Shown here piece by piece: positions 43,309 through 53,549 of a stretch of DNA of 64,000 nt. The DNA is from Flexilinea flocculi (GTDB lineage Bacteria > Chloroflexota > Anaerolineae > Anaerolineales > Anaerolineaceae). Positions within the stretch are counted from its first letter, which is position 1. Each line of letters begins with the position of its first letter. The notes beneath the pieces are model-generated. The model was not told where the DNA came from. It saw only the letters and a list, made by a program, of their open reading frames with translations, and searched no databases. The stretch spans positions 1,602,974 through 1,666,973 of the forward strand of contig NZ_DF968181.1 in NCBI RefSeq assembly GCF_001192795.1, written 5' to 3'. Both the position numbers and the translations under genes were made by a program.

Positions 43309-44791
43309 CTTTTTTGTCATATTCAGGATTTATACTAAAGACAGGAATATCTTTCCCTCTGTATTCCACATCCAGAATACCTAATTGATACTTTATGGTA
43401 TCTCTCATTTTACGAGCTCTATCAAGGCAATATCGTTTAAACTCACGACAAGAAATATCGTTTGGCTCACGAACGTTTGGAAAAAGTAGCTTCAAATAAG
43501 CTGTTGCAATACGTTTCACCGCTTCTGTATCACGAGTATCTGCAGCTTCAGGAACTTCAACGAGTTCATCTACAACAGCCCGATAGCTCATGTCATTTCT
43601 AAGTTCATGAAGGATGGAACAAAAATATTCAGAATTTAGTGCCCAACCTGAAATTTTCAAGTCATCATTCATGCGAGGAATATTCCACCCTTTAATAAAG
43701 CCATGAAAACGTTCGATCAATGCGGATTCGTGGAACACCACAGGGAGCTCCTCAAACATGTTGGTATACCCATCGTAATCCATCGTCTCTTTCTTAATGT
43801 TTCCGCATAAGATAACGCCTGCTTCTGATGTCCCCTTGAAATTTCCGACGGTATAAAAACCGGACTCAAGATACCCTTTGAGCGCCGCTCGCATTTCATC
43901 TACGTCGGGAAATGATATCGTTTGGACCTCATCAAGTGTTACATAATCATTACCTGATATAAGTCCTTCAGTTTGTTTTGAGATATCGTAGAACATCTTT
44001 GCTCGACTCATCACACCACCACTTGAAAGCCAACCAAAACGACTGACACGACCAAAAAGATATGATTTTCCAGTTCCTTTGGGAGCAAGTTCGATTAAGT
44101 TTAGACGTTTCTCAACAAAAGGTAGCAATCGCGTCAACATTGTCAGCTTCTTTTCCTCATCGCCAAGATAGCCACTTGCATTATAATCGACCGCCCCCAA
44201 GAGCACATCTATCCACTCCGAAGTACTGAATTCCCTGCGAGCATCTTTATAGAAGTCAATGTCGATTGTATATGGGCAAAAACTCTTGAATGCTGTCAGC
44301 TTTATTTTTCCCTTATTTGTACTTTTTGTCTTATTTCTTGAATACTCTATATCGAGGTCATCAGGAGGGCGGTATCCTAATTCGACCATTCCCCAAGTCT
44401 CTCGGCTGCTTACTAGATCCGCCTTGCAAACATCCCACACTTTATCTTCAATGATGGTATCTTTGCTTGTCAATCCAAAATCTGGAAGTGAAAAGGAAAC
44501 TTCTCCAGTCTTGATATCGATATCTACTGATACCTTTGCAAGGAATTTGACTCGCTCATTTTCGATTATCAGCTTGTTCTTTATGGCTGTCCAATCATCT
44601 TTACGCGGCAAGTATGTTCGCACAAATTGAACCAGCTCGTCTGAATCGAAAACCCCATTCTCATCCTCAAATTTCTTTAAAAGCCAATCGCGCATAAAAG
44701 ACGGAAGACTTAATGCTGAAAAAAAATTACTTTTCTTGAGATCCTTGTAAACAACCATCTCATCAAAGCAGTTCCTGAGTTTTTCAATCAT
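43301..44791 (-). CDS. brxL: BREX protein BrxL (short form, AAA+ ATPase)
   Basis: 496 residues. Walker A ELAPKGTGKSYLFGRVSRFGWLSSGG at about 235-260 and Walker B YVTLDEVQ at about 283-290. The strings SSGGVMSRAKMFYD, MRAALKGYLESGFYTVG and VILCGNIKKE are characteristic of BrxL, the Lon-related ring ATPase of BREX. The length matches the shorter BrxL class; the Lon-like C-terminal domain of type 1 BrxL (about 680 residues) is not seen. It follows pglZ after 12 bp with GAGG upstream of ATG 44791. In BREX it acts in phage-DNA exclusion. Confidence 0.85.
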   Translation of the reverse strand: MIEKLRNCFDEMVVYKDLKKSNFFSALSLPSFMRDWLLKKFEDENGVFDSDELVQFVRTYLPRKDDWTAIKNKLIIENERVKFLAKVSVDIDIKTGEVSFSLPDFGLTSKDTIIEDKVWDVCKADLVSSRETWGMVELGYRPPDDLDIEYSRNKTKSTNKGKIKLTAFKSFCPYTIDIDFYKDARREFSTSEWIDVLLGAVDYNASGYLGDEEKKLTMLTRLLPFVEKRLNLIELAPKGTGKSYLFGRVSRFGWLSSGGVMSRAKMFYDISKQTEGLISGNDYVTLDEVQTISFPDVDEMRAALKGYLESGFYTVGNFKGTSEAGVILCGNIKKETMDYDGYTNMFEELPVVFHESALIERFHGFIKGWNIPRMNDDLKISGWALNSEYFCSILHELRNDMSYRAVVDELVEVPEAADTRDTEAVKRIATAYLKLLFPNVREPNDISCREFKRYCLDRARKMRDTIKYQLGILDVEYRGKDIPVFSINPEYDKKDE

Positions 44792-44803
44792 TTAGAGCCT
44801 CTT

Positions 44804-47047
44804 CTAAAATAATTCGTTAAATTCATTATTGACCCTGCCGCTCTTACCCAGTGCTATAATCTTGATTTTACTGACTAAATCATCTCCAACGTAAATGTCT
44901 GCGGGATATTCTCCCGTACGTTTTATATCGAACAGGGTTACAGAATAATGATTGGCATCAATTTTAACAGCGGGATAACGTTTACCTTTTAAAACAATTG
45001 AAACATCTTCGAATTCACTTTTTGAGAATAACGTGATTGCTGTTCCATCGCGGAAATCAACTGTCGCAGTTGGCTCAACGAGAGAAATATCTATATTTTC
45101 ATTTTTTAATTTTAATTCGATAACAGGAACGACAACTTCTTCCAGAGAAGCTCCGCCATGAACCTCAACATTCGCAGCACGACTTCCCTTAAATCTTCCA
45201 TAATCAGCAAGCACCAGATAACCGTTCTCTTCGGCAGCAAAAGGTAAATCATACGGCTCAAAATATTTACAACAACGCCCTGAATGTTCACCTTTGGTAT
45301 CTGTCTCATATTTTTCTTCCTTGCGGCGTAAAACGGCAAGACGGCTTGCTCCATGATCGCTGGCAATCAAAATTCGTTTATAGTGCCTCAGTGCGAGTTC
45401 TGTTGCTGCTTTATCAAGAACATTGGTTATGATTTCCAGTTCTCTTGCGAGATGAATTGGTAATTCATTATTCTCGAAGTTATATCCACCTGCTTCTTTG
45501 TGCTTAATCGTATCAAGTTCTTCGTTTTTTTCTTTTCCACTTTCTTGCCAATCATCAAAGAATCCACGGTTTTTTATCGTTATCGTGGGAAGCTCAGAAC
45601 GTGCGATATAAATTGAGAGTGACAGACCAAGAGAACGAGCTAATTCGGAAATGAATGCCAAATATTCAACACCAAGGGCATCAACCCAAAGTAAATAGGT
45701 ATCAGTTTTAACCAATCTCTCAATTATTTCATTACGAGTTGGCAAACGGTTATATTTTCTGCTTTGGGCAAATTCTTCGACCTTTGTTAAAAATTCATTG
45801 TCAAGCTTATTCGAAACCTTCTGTTTCTTGTATGCTTCAAAATAATCGGTTAACAGCGTAGATAAACCATCACATTTGAACTCGTATCTTTCTAAATAAG
45901 ACGATAATGCAGGATAAACCAGCGTGAGACAGGATGGAATGCCATTTTTTACAACCCATGAAATTATTTCTTCACGCTCTGTTCTCGTATTGTCAGTTAG
46001 TTTATAAATACTTTCATTAATGTTTTTACGGTTGTTGATGACGAAATTCGCTATTTCAGATTCCGGAAAATTATCAACCAGCGCCTTCCGTTCTAAATAA
46101 AACGAATGAAAACGGTTGTCAGTGTGGTTTATTTCAATAATTGCATTTAGTACATTATCCTTAAATTTATCAAATTGAGATGTAATTTCCAAAACATAAT
46201 TCAAATAACCAGAACCAGATACATTAATTCTTATTTTTAGAAAAATAAAATATAACCAGTTCCTGAAATCAAGACCTGCAACAAGATTATAAAAATCTAT
46301 GTTTAGATCATTTGTGAATCCGTATTTTTTAAATATTTTTTCAAACGAACCATTATTTTGATTTATTTCTGAAAGAAGTCTGGTCCATTGTTGTTCGTTT
46401 CCACATGAATATGGCAAATCAAATTTTGGGCAGGTTAACCGAATTCCTTCATATGAATTGGAAATCTTATGGAGCGTTGCTATTGCGTCATTTAAATTGA
46501 CAACTGTTTTTACAGCAATATTACCAGTCTTGTCGTTTTCAAGTTTCATTAATAAGGCTTTGAATCCCATCGTCGCTGTTATATCTACTGCAGGGGAGAC
46601 TAACGTGATAGAAAGATTACAATCAGTTTCATCCGAAAGACAACAGCGGCGTCTATCAAAGCGAGGATCGGATTGCAGATCTTTTACTTGTGTTTCGATC
46701 CCACATAAGAGTAATACCACTTTTATAGTTCCAAGATTCAGGTCTTTTAATTGCGATAAGACACTTGCTGCCTCACGTCTTCCACGAAGCGTAAGATATT
46801 CACCAAGTCCGATCAAAGCTACTTTTTTGCCGACAAAAGTACTATCAAGTGTCCTAAGGTCGTTAATTAATCCATCAATATCTGGCAACTTATCATCATT
46901 TTGACAATAGTCACTAACTTTAACAATGGAAAATCCTGATTCTGTCAATTTTTCTCTGACGCTCAAATAATTTCGGTCACTAACTGAATAAAAAAAAGGT
47001 GTAGAAACACTTGAGGCAAGGTACGCATTTACTTTTTCAATAGACAT
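44804..47047 (-). CDS. pglZ: BREX protein PglZ, alkaline-phosphatase superfamily
   Basis: 747 residues. The C-terminal PglZ domain is clear: LLWVDALGVEYL (metal-binding Asp456), RILIASDHGASRLAV (about 559-572) and NVEVHGGASLEEVVVPVIEL (about 626-644), the phosphatase-like HGG...E motif. The N-terminal 440 residues are helical and type-specific. PglZ is the one protein found in every BREX system; its biochemical target is not settled. It starts 7 bp downstream of brxC and is followed by brxL, the core order of type 4 BREX. Confidence 0.9.
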   Translation of the reverse strand: MSIEKVNAYLASSVSTPFFYSVSDRNYLSVREKLTESGFSIVKVSDYCQNDDKLPDIDGLINDLRTLDSTFVGKKVALIGLGEYLTLRGRREAASVLSQLKDLNLGTIKVVLLLCGIETQVKDLQSDPRFDRRRCCLSDETDCNLSITLVSPAVDITATMGFKALLMKLENDKTGNIAVKTVVNLNDAIATLHKISNSYEGIRLTCPKFDLPYSCGNEQQWTRLLSEINQNNGSFEKIFKKYGFTNDLNIDFYNLVAGLDFRNWLYFIFLKIRINVSGSGYLNYVLEITSQFDKFKDNVLNAIIEINHTDNRFHSFYLERKALVDNFPESEIANFVINNRKNINESIYKLTDNTRTEREEIISWVVKNGIPSCLTLVYPALSSYLERYEFKCDGLSTLLTDYFEAYKKQKVSNKLDNEFLTKVEEFAQSRKYNRLPTRNEIIERLVKTDTYLLWVDALGVEYLAFISELARSLGLSLSIYIARSELPTITIKNRGFFDDWQESGKEKNEELDTIKHKEAGGYNFENNELPIHLARELEIITNVLDKAATELALRHYKRILIASDHGASRLAVLRRKEEKYETDTKGEHSGRCCKYFEPYDLPFAAEENGYLVLADYGRFKGSRAANVEVHGGASLEEVVVPVIELKLKNENIDISLVEPTATVDFRDGTAITLFSKSEFEDVSIVLKGKRYPAVKIDANHYSVTLFDIKRTGEYPADIYVGDDLVSKIKIIALGKSGRVNNEFNELF

Positions 47048-47054
47048 TCCTTTA

Positions 47055-50000
47055 TTATCCCCCGCTCGAAATTATTTCTATTCCGACAGTCATATTTTCC
47101 TTAACAAGTCGCTTCAAATATTGCTTAAGTTGTGAATCGTCCATATGGTCGATTTTTAACAAGGCTTTGTCACTGCCACCGGCGTTGTATTCCGCTTCAG
47201 CGAGTTGCTTTATTTTATTTTCAACAGATGGATTTCCTCGCCAATTATACGGATCAACCGTCAAACGTTCAAGAACATCACGCACTTTATCTGCGTTGGA
47301 AAGTAAAATGCGATATTCACCGATGATCCCGCGGAGAAAAGCTTCATTACGTTTCTCTTCGTTTGCTAAGGTTTCGAAAAGACTTGTTGATTCAAGGAAC
47401 TCAATTGCTGTTTGGATTTCTGCGTCTGTCACCCAGTTTCTGTTTAGAATATCGAATACAGTTTTAGCTCTCTCGAACTCATTTTCACACACACAGCAGA
47501 GGATCGGTGTCCTGTAACGATTTGACCATTCATATGGATTCTTTGTACCAGTTTTATCTTTCCATATTTTATACATTTGCGTCTTTAATTGATTTCTGCG
47601 AAATTCCTCTGCTGTTGCTTTCACCTTTGCGTTGCTGTCGGTTCTGGAAAGTTCAAACATTCCAGGAGGTAATTTGCATTTAATCTCACTAATATCTGAT
47701 TCGCTCAGATTTTCAAGATAAGGGGCGTAGATTTCGGAAAAGATTGCCTTATCGTTATTCAGCAGGAACTTAATCTCAGCTGTCTTTGCCATGAGTTCAT
47801 CATAAAAGGTTTTTATCTGATCGGGAAGCATATCCAATTGTTGATAAATTCTCATCAACAGATCAAGAAATCCTGCAATTTGCGGCATCTTCATTTTCAG
47901 TGCCTCACTGGAAATCCCGATGAATTTCAAACGCTCACGCCACTCCTTGAATGCATCCACTCGCGAATGTGCTGCTGTTGCAAGAAGGATATTGCTCTCT
48001 TTTACAATGCCATAATCTGTCAGGAGTTTACGAATTTCATTTTCGCCGGTTTGTTTATCCCATAAACAGGAATGTTTCACTGAAAATAAAACCTTAATAT
48101 CGGAAAGTACTTTATCAGTTGCTCCAATTTCTCCTGCAAGTGAAAGAATCTTTCCTCCCTCAAAGGTTTTCAGGAACTCAAGCATACCTTGTTGACAGTT
48201 ATCAATCTTTAACAAGGCTGACAAGCTGCCAGCAAGTGAGGTTTTTACCATAGCGATTTTACCAATTTCAACCGCCTTCTTATGGGCTTCGTTCCCTTCT
48301 TTCTGAACAAGTTCGATATATTTTTGAACCACATCAAAAACATCATTTTCGTCGACTTCGGCAAGGCACCATACCGGTAATCCAAAACTTCGCATCTTTG
48401 CTGATACGGCTATTGACGCCTGGCTTGCTGAAGAACATGAATTTGGCTGAATACTCCAAGCTTTTTCAGTAAGATCATAGAATGCCATTTCTTCAGCAGT
48501 CATCTTTACGATATATGTTGGATTTGGACTTTTCCCGATATAATTACCAATCATTTCCTTGAGTTTATCTGGAACCATTACATCATGACCGCCGGCGACA
48601 TCACTGTAGCGATACGGCTCATTGCTATATTCCTTCAGCAGAAAACCTGTAAGAAAAGCAGAAAGATTACATGGTGCAAAACCATACTTCTCTACAAGAA
48701 AATCATATATATCACCAATCGATATCTGCCCGTCACGATTAAAAGCATCTTCAATTAATTTGTCAATTTCTATCTTGATTCTCGAAATGGGCAGAGAAGC
48801 AAAGGCAGGATTTTTCCAATACGAATCGACGTTCCACACAGCAGACAGTAAATGCTTTTCAATCCCAGTTACGACCCCGCTTGTGCTCTGTATAATTCCG
48901 CTTTTAGCGGCGGCAGCAGGATTTGTAAGTTTTAACTGATTTTCAGTTAAATTTCTTGTAAAGTCAAAAACACAAAGAAATCCGGCTTTTAGCTCGAAAT
49001 GCGTTGTTACAATAGTCTGGAGAACACTTGCCACTCCCTGCCCGTTGCCAAGTATTTCACCTTCCTGATTTGCGTATGAGTAAACGATGAACCGACCATT
49101 ATAGATACGATTCTTCCATTCCTGGTCCAAAATGTGACGCGCTTTATCTGCACTTTCCCGCGATGAGGTGTTATTGCTGCCATTATAGTACAGTGCCATT
49201 GCAGAGTAATCCACATATTGCTCATAAGCTTCTATGCCAAGCGGTGTAGAAAGTGCATCGATGAATATGATATGTTCATACTGCTTTTCGGCGGCGGCGT
49301 TTTTGATCATTTTGCGGAAAGTATTGGCTTCGGCATCGTCTTTTGCAAATGCGATGACAGCATGGAAATGCCATCCATTGGGACGATCACGAAGGCTGTT
49401 AATGGTACGCGTGAAATCTGTTGTCGTTACCGGTGTGATTTTTCCTGTGTTTGGTTCGGACTCAAAACGTAAGCGAAGTGCAGGTGATAACGACAATACA
49501 TTCGCAAGAGAACCTTCTGTTACTAATCTCGCAGTTGTGCAATTTTGACGTACATCCTTTTTATAATTATCAATTTTCGTCTGGTCACCCGCCAGTACTG
49601 CTGCGACATATACTTCTCGTCCATTACTGATCGGGTTATTAACGAGTATGCCCTTATCCTTTAAACCTTTGGCTAATCGTTTACAAGACACATCTAAACC
49701 CGAAGTGATACCTTCAAAAACATAACTCAAATTTTGCTCAGTGGCTTTGAACAGATCAATCGTTCCGCCTAACCGTTGATCAATTGCTTGCATGATGAGA
49801 ATCGTTTTTAAGACTGCTTTTTCGTCATCCCGTAAATTCTGCTGTTGCGGAAATATATCCAAAATAAGCCTGATATCGGGGGTCAGATTGTCTTTACCTC
49901 TTTCATAGAAGAAATTCCATAGCATATCCACTGTAAGGAGTGGATGGTTATCATAGGGACCTGTTGTCTCAATAAACCATTGAAATGCCTTCACATGATC

Positions 50001-51203
50001 GATATCTGAGGATTTTATGAAATCAAACATACTGCGCTGATTCGATTTGAATGCAGAAGCGATGTTCTTTAAGATCAACGCTGTCATCGGATGAAGCGGC
50101 ATTATGTCCTTCATTACCTGTGGATTTGTGATTTTTGCGGTTCTCATCACCATTTCTCGTGATGTACTGACTCTGCTGTTCAAATCATCCGCCACTGTAT
50201 TCCAGGAATCTTTTGCTGCCGGTTTCACATTAAAGGCATGACCGATAAGATTAAACGCAATATTATCTGGCAATGTGATTTGTACCGGGATGAAGCGATC
50301 GCGAACTTTCGTCCATGTCGCATCAGCAGCGTTGAACAATTGTCCTGATTCGTGTGTTACAACAATCAAGTAAAACGGTTTATGGTTAACAAGCTCAGCA
50401 ATCTTCTGGAACTCGGAAAGGCTCTCTCGGTTGTTCTTGAAATAGTCAGAAAATTCATCCCATATAAAAACGATTTTTATGTTGTTCTGATCGATAATGT
50501 CTGTCAGCCAGGCAATGAGCCTGTCAGAATCAATGTTCAATGCTGTGATACCTTCTTTATCAGCCAGACGGAAAAGATTATCCATTAACGTTTTTATTTC
50601 GCCGCCCCTATGCAGCGTATCTAATACTTGATTCGCATTTGTTTGAGAAAAAAGTGCAGACCACTCCGGTTTCTTCAAGAGGGCATCCAAGAACAACTTG
50701 TGTGTGGGTTCATCAATCCAGGCAATGACGCTTTCTTTTAACGTATTTTCACCTGCATAGAGTTTTTGTTCATCGAGCGAAGATTTCAGGCTGTTTTGAA
50801 TAGCAAGGAAAAAATCACGCGGAGAACCGATGCTGCCAGAGGCATAGCGATAGGCGGTCACGATGCCTTTTTGTTTATGTCCGAGAATTTTTTCAAGCAG
50901 ATCGGCTTTATTTTTCAGCGGTTCATAACGATTCCAATATTCACGGAGTTCTTCTTCCGGTACTTCAAGAATCTTTTTCAGAGCATAAGCGCATTGAGAT
51001 TTTCCTGTCCCATATGCACCTTCTATCCAAAGGGATCGCTTTTCCTGACGTGAAAGCGCACGCTCTAAATTGGTCAGCATATCAATGAATGTCTCGTGCG
51101 GATATGTACGCATCCAGAAATCCGGACTTGCTTCAGCAATTGAGGAATCGTTGATTTGTGGAAAATACTGGTCGTCAATATCAAAATATTCTCGGTAAAG
51201 CAT
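47055..51203 (-). CDS. brxC: BREX protein BrxC/PglY, large P-loop ATPase
   Basis: About 1382 residues. Starts MLYREYFDIDDQYFPQINDSS, with Walker A (EGAYGTGKSQCAYAL) near residue 62 and Walker B (VFIWDEFSDYF) near 245, then VVTHESGQLF as sensor-like strand. The long C-terminal remainder is helical. BrxC/PglY is the common ATPase of BREX systems. ATG 51203 is chosen because AAGGGGGGAAAA precedes it, only 16 bp after the brxP stop; an upstream frame to 51278 overlaps brxP without a ribosome site. Confidence 0.88.
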   Translation of the reverse strand: MLYREYFDIDDQYFPQINDSSIAEASPDFWMRTYPHETFIDMLTNLERALSRQEKRSLWIEGAYGTGKSQCAYALKKILEVPEEELREYWNRYEPLKNKADLLEKILGHKQKGIVTAYRYASGSIGSPRDFFLAIQNSLKSSLDEQKLYAGENTLKESVIAWIDEPTHKLFLDALLKKPEWSALFSQTNANQVLDTLHRGGEIKTLMDNLFRLADKEGITALNIDSDRLIAWLTDIIDQNNIKIVFIWDEFSDYFKNNRESLSEFQKIAELVNHKPFYLIVVTHESGQLFNAADATWTKVRDRFIPVQITLPDNIAFNLIGHAFNVKPAAKDSWNTVADDLNSRVSTSREMVMRTAKITNPQVMKDIMPLHPMTALILKNIASAFKSNQRSMFDFIKSSDIDHVKAFQWFIETTGPYDNHPLLTVDMLWNFFYERGKDNLTPDIRLILDIFPQQQNLRDDEKAVLKTILIMQAIDQRLGGTIDLFKATEQNLSYVFEGITSGLDVSCKRLAKGLKDKGILVNNPISNGREVYVAAVLAGDQTKIDNYKKDVRQNCTTARLVTEGSLANVLSLSPALRLRFESEPNTGKITPVTTTDFTRTINSLRDRPNGWHFHAVIAFAKDDAEANTFRKMIKNAAAEKQYEHIIFIDALSTPLGIEAYEQYVDYSAMALYYNGSNNTSSRESADKARHILDQEWKNRIYNGRFIVYSYANQEGEILGNGQGVASVLQTIVTTHFELKAGFLCVFDFTRNLTENQLKLTNPAAAAKSGIIQSTSGVVTGIEKHLLSAVWNVDSYWKNPAFASLPISRIKIEIDKLIEDAFNRDGQISIGDIYDFLVEKYGFAPCNLSAFLTGFLLKEYSNEPYRYSDVAGGHDVMVPDKLKEMIGNYIGKSPNPTYIVKMTAEEMAFYDLTEKAWSIQPNSCSSASQASIAVSAKMRSFGLPVWCLAEVDENDVFDVVQKYIELVQKEGNEAHKKAVEIGKIAMVKTSLAGSLSALLKIDNCQQGMLEFLKTFEGGKILSLAGEIGATDKVLSDIKVLFSVKHSCLWDKQTGENEIRKLLTDYGIVKESNILLATAAHSRVDAFKEWRERLKFIGISSEALKMKMPQIAGFLDLLMRIYQQLDMLPDQIKTFYDELMAKTAEIKFLLNNDKAIFSEIYAPYLENLSESDISEIKCKLPPGMFELSRTDSNAKVKATAEEFRRNQLKTQMYKIWKDKTGTKNPYEWSNRYRTPILCCVCENEFERAKTVFDILNRNWVTDAEIQTAIEFLESTSLFETLANEEKRNEAFLRGIIGEYRILLSNADKVRDVLERLTVDPYNWRGNPSVENKIKQLAEAEYNAGGSDKALLKIDHMDDSQLKQYLKRLVKENMTVGIEIISSGG

Positions 51204-51219
51204 TATCTTTTTCCCCCCC

Positions 51220-53547
51220 TTAGAAAAGTTCGAGTACATCTGATGAAGTTTTATCTTTTGCAAGCGTAATTTTCTCAAGGTCGTGCGTAAACGACGCTGA
51301 AATGAATTCCGGGTACTTCGCAGAAAGTCCCAACAACAGCGGTGTCATGTCTTCCCGATCAAGCCCAAATATCCTTGTCGGGCTGATCCCGTCTCGGTCG
51401 ATGCTGTCATTTAATAGCGTGGCAAGAGTAAATTCCTTATAATCATTACACTTCTCGGCGAATTTGAATAAACCATACAACAGCACGCGCGGGTCAGACA
51501 CGGAACACTTCGTGCGAACAAGGTCACCTTCCTCGGTGACATAACCGAAATGAAGATTCATGCCTAGTGGTATTTCGGTCAAGCGTTTGAATGCTTTGAC
51601 GATGGACTTTGCATCTTTAGGCTTTACATTGGCAGCAATTAACATATCTTCAACTGCCTGCCTTTTATAGATATGTCCGATGTCCAGACTCTCTATATAC
51701 CATTCAATTTGAGGATTCTCGTTTACAAGGTTGACAAGAATAAGACCCCAAGCTGTATTGGTTTCCCACCCAATTTTCGAAATCAATGAAGCAAACTTGG
51801 TGAAATGATTTTTTTCATTCAGAGAAGCATCTTTTAGGAAACGTCTAAAAATATCATACATCATCGGTCCTAGCGTATGCTCAGAGTAAAACGCTTCTTT
51901 GAGTTCAAAGAATGATCGCAACCATTCTGGTTTAGGCGCATGATCTGCAAATGAGTTTAGGCTTTTCATAGAAGATCCTCCTCCTTGTGGATGTCTTAGG
52001 GAATGGAATAGTAAACATCCGCTATCTATGTTATGACAATCGTGACATCTACTGCAATTATTTATTTTTATTTTTCCTTCTAAAAAAGTAATTGCTCTTT
52101 TCCTACAATTTGTTTCACAAACACGGCAGGCACTGCAATAAGATGCTTTTCTAAATACTTGGCGGAATAATTTTCCAAAGGCTGGATTATCTTTCAAGAT
52201 TATTTCTGGAATAGTAACAATATAGCCTGTCTTATTTATCTTTAGATCAAAGTCAAAAACAGAATCATTAAAAAATATGGAGTAATTATTTTCCCTTTTG
52301 AGAAGTACACCAATCGTTTTTATCCATTCTGTCCAATCGTTCCTTGGGTTTGTAACTTCAATAATCAAGTTGCCATTATATATTTTTTCAATGCAACGAT
52401 TCGCATTGTTAGTGATTTCTCTTCCATTCTTACGTGCATTCCAACCGCCATTAATGATATAAGATTCGGCATTTTTTTTCTGTTTTTCTCCATCATATGT
52501 TTGATTAATTAGATTGATATATCTATCGATCTCGGTTTTGTAGTTATACCTACGAAAATAATCACTTATGCCTCCTGACATAGGGCAAAACAAGCAACCT
52601 GCGCGCCCGTTTCCTTTTTTATATGCTTCATTGATAACTATGTTATTTGCATATATATACGACCATATTTCTGCAGATGTCCACTCAAGAATTGAATTAT
52701 GACTGTACTGTCCTCTTTGCTTCTTTCCGAAATTTTCATATTTGTAATCACTTCGTGTGGCACTTTCATGTGCTCGAACTCCGACAAAGTCAAGTCCGAT
52801 ATAATTATTAATACCAGTGATCTCACGCAGAAGAAGTGTTTGCGGTGTGCTTTTATGGACACTGCAGCACCAGCGGAGCACCCTTGACGGAGGTCCGAAT
52901 AACTTCCAGGACTGTTCCGGATCGAAGTGAGACTTTGCGATATAGAATGGAATTTCCTCCTGCTCGCACAACTTTTGGGTTTTGTTTACGACATCATACG
53001 TATCAGGAAATTCCATGCCGGTATCGCCGAATACAACGACAAAGCTGCCCTTTGGAAGCGCTTTTTTCACAAGGTCAAGCAGAACAGCGCTGTCCTTACC
53101 GCCTGAAAATGCGACATGAAAAAGATCAAGTCTGCCTTTATATTTTTCATAGACTGCTAATATTTTTTTAACTGTCGTCTGCTCAATAATTTGAAGGATA
53201 TCGAGGTTTGCCGAGACCATCGCCTGAATATCTACAGGGCGCAGGAAGTTCCCATCCGGTTCGGGTACTATTGGAATACCATTTTCGTCTGTCGGAATGA
53301 TAATCTCCGGAGCGGTATACAGGTTGCCGCCTTTCAACTTTGCAACACAGACACCTCTATACCAATAGGTGTTTGCCTCAGCCCACATGTACGGCTGTTC
53401 CATTTGTTTGTCATAGTTCCAATATTGATCAAAACCCAGAATGTCAAGCTCCTGGGCGTATACCGGACGTGGTTCTTTTGAAAAGCCAGTAGGGGATGTA
53501 TTTAGCAACAATCCACCTGTCATACGGTCGTATGTATAAGAATACAA
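51220..53547 (-). CDS. brxP: BREX type 4 protein BrxP: PP-loop (PAPS reductase/DndC-like) enzyme with Fe-S motifs and DUF4007-like tail
   Basis: 775 residues in three parts. (1) PP-loop domain: HVAFSGGKDSAVLLDLV (SGGKDS at 148-153), FGDTGMEFPDTY, RWCCSVHK (Cys227/228), and GRAGCLFCPMSGG (317-321): the cysteines of the DndC/PAPS-reductase family. (2) Ferredoxin-like insert at 471-511: CSACRVCETNC and CSRCHDC....C, enough for two clusters. (3) A helical domain from about 529 (FADHAPKPEWLRSFFELKEAF) like DUF4007, which I associate with Dnd-type systems. Such enzymes adenylate a substrate and pass sulfur or electrons. The start is TTG 53547, 2 bp after the previous stop, with AAAGGG upstream; ATG 53523 is possible. 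Confidence 0.85.
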   Translation of the reverse strand: MYSYTYDRMTGGLLLNTSPTGFSKEPRPVYAQELDILGFDQYWNYDKQMEQPYMWAEANTYWYRGVCVAKLKGGNLYTAPEIIIPTDENGIPIVPEPDGNFLRPVDIQAMVSANLDILQIIEQTTVKKILAVYEKYKGRLDLFHVAFSGGKDSAVLLDLVKKALPKGSFVVVFGDTGMEFPDTYDVVNKTQKLCEQEEIPFYIAKSHFDPEQSWKLFGPPSRVLRWCCSVHKSTPQTLLLREITGINNYIGLDFVGVRAHESATRSDYKYENFGKKQRGQYSHNSILEWTSAEIWSYIYANNIVINEAYKKGNGRAGCLFCPMSGGISDYFRRYNYKTEIDRYINLINQTYDGEKQKKNAESYIINGGWNARKNGREITNNANRCIEKIYNGNLIIEVTNPRNDWTEWIKTIGVLLKRENNYSIFFNDSVFDFDLKINKTGYIVTIPEIILKDNPAFGKLFRQVFRKASYCSACRVCETNCRKRAITFLEGKIKINNCSRCHDCHNIDSGCLLFHSLRHPQGGGSSMKSLNSFADHAPKPEWLRSFFELKEAFYSEHTLGPMMYDIFRRFLKDASLNEKNHFTKFASLISKIGWETNTAWGLILVNLVNENPQIEWYIESLDIGHIYKRQAVEDMLIAANVKPKDAKSIVKAFKRLTEIPLGMNLHFGYVTEEGDLVRTKCSVSDPRVLLYGLFKFAEKCNDYKEFTLATLLNDSIDRDGISPTRIFGLDREDMTPLLLGLSAKYPEFISASFTHDLEKITLAKDKTSSDVLELF

Positions 53548-53549
53548 GA

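Noticed and set aside
47132-47517. Plus-strand frames opposite the 3' end of brxC
   Set aside because: Shadow frames within a strongly coding minus-strand gene.
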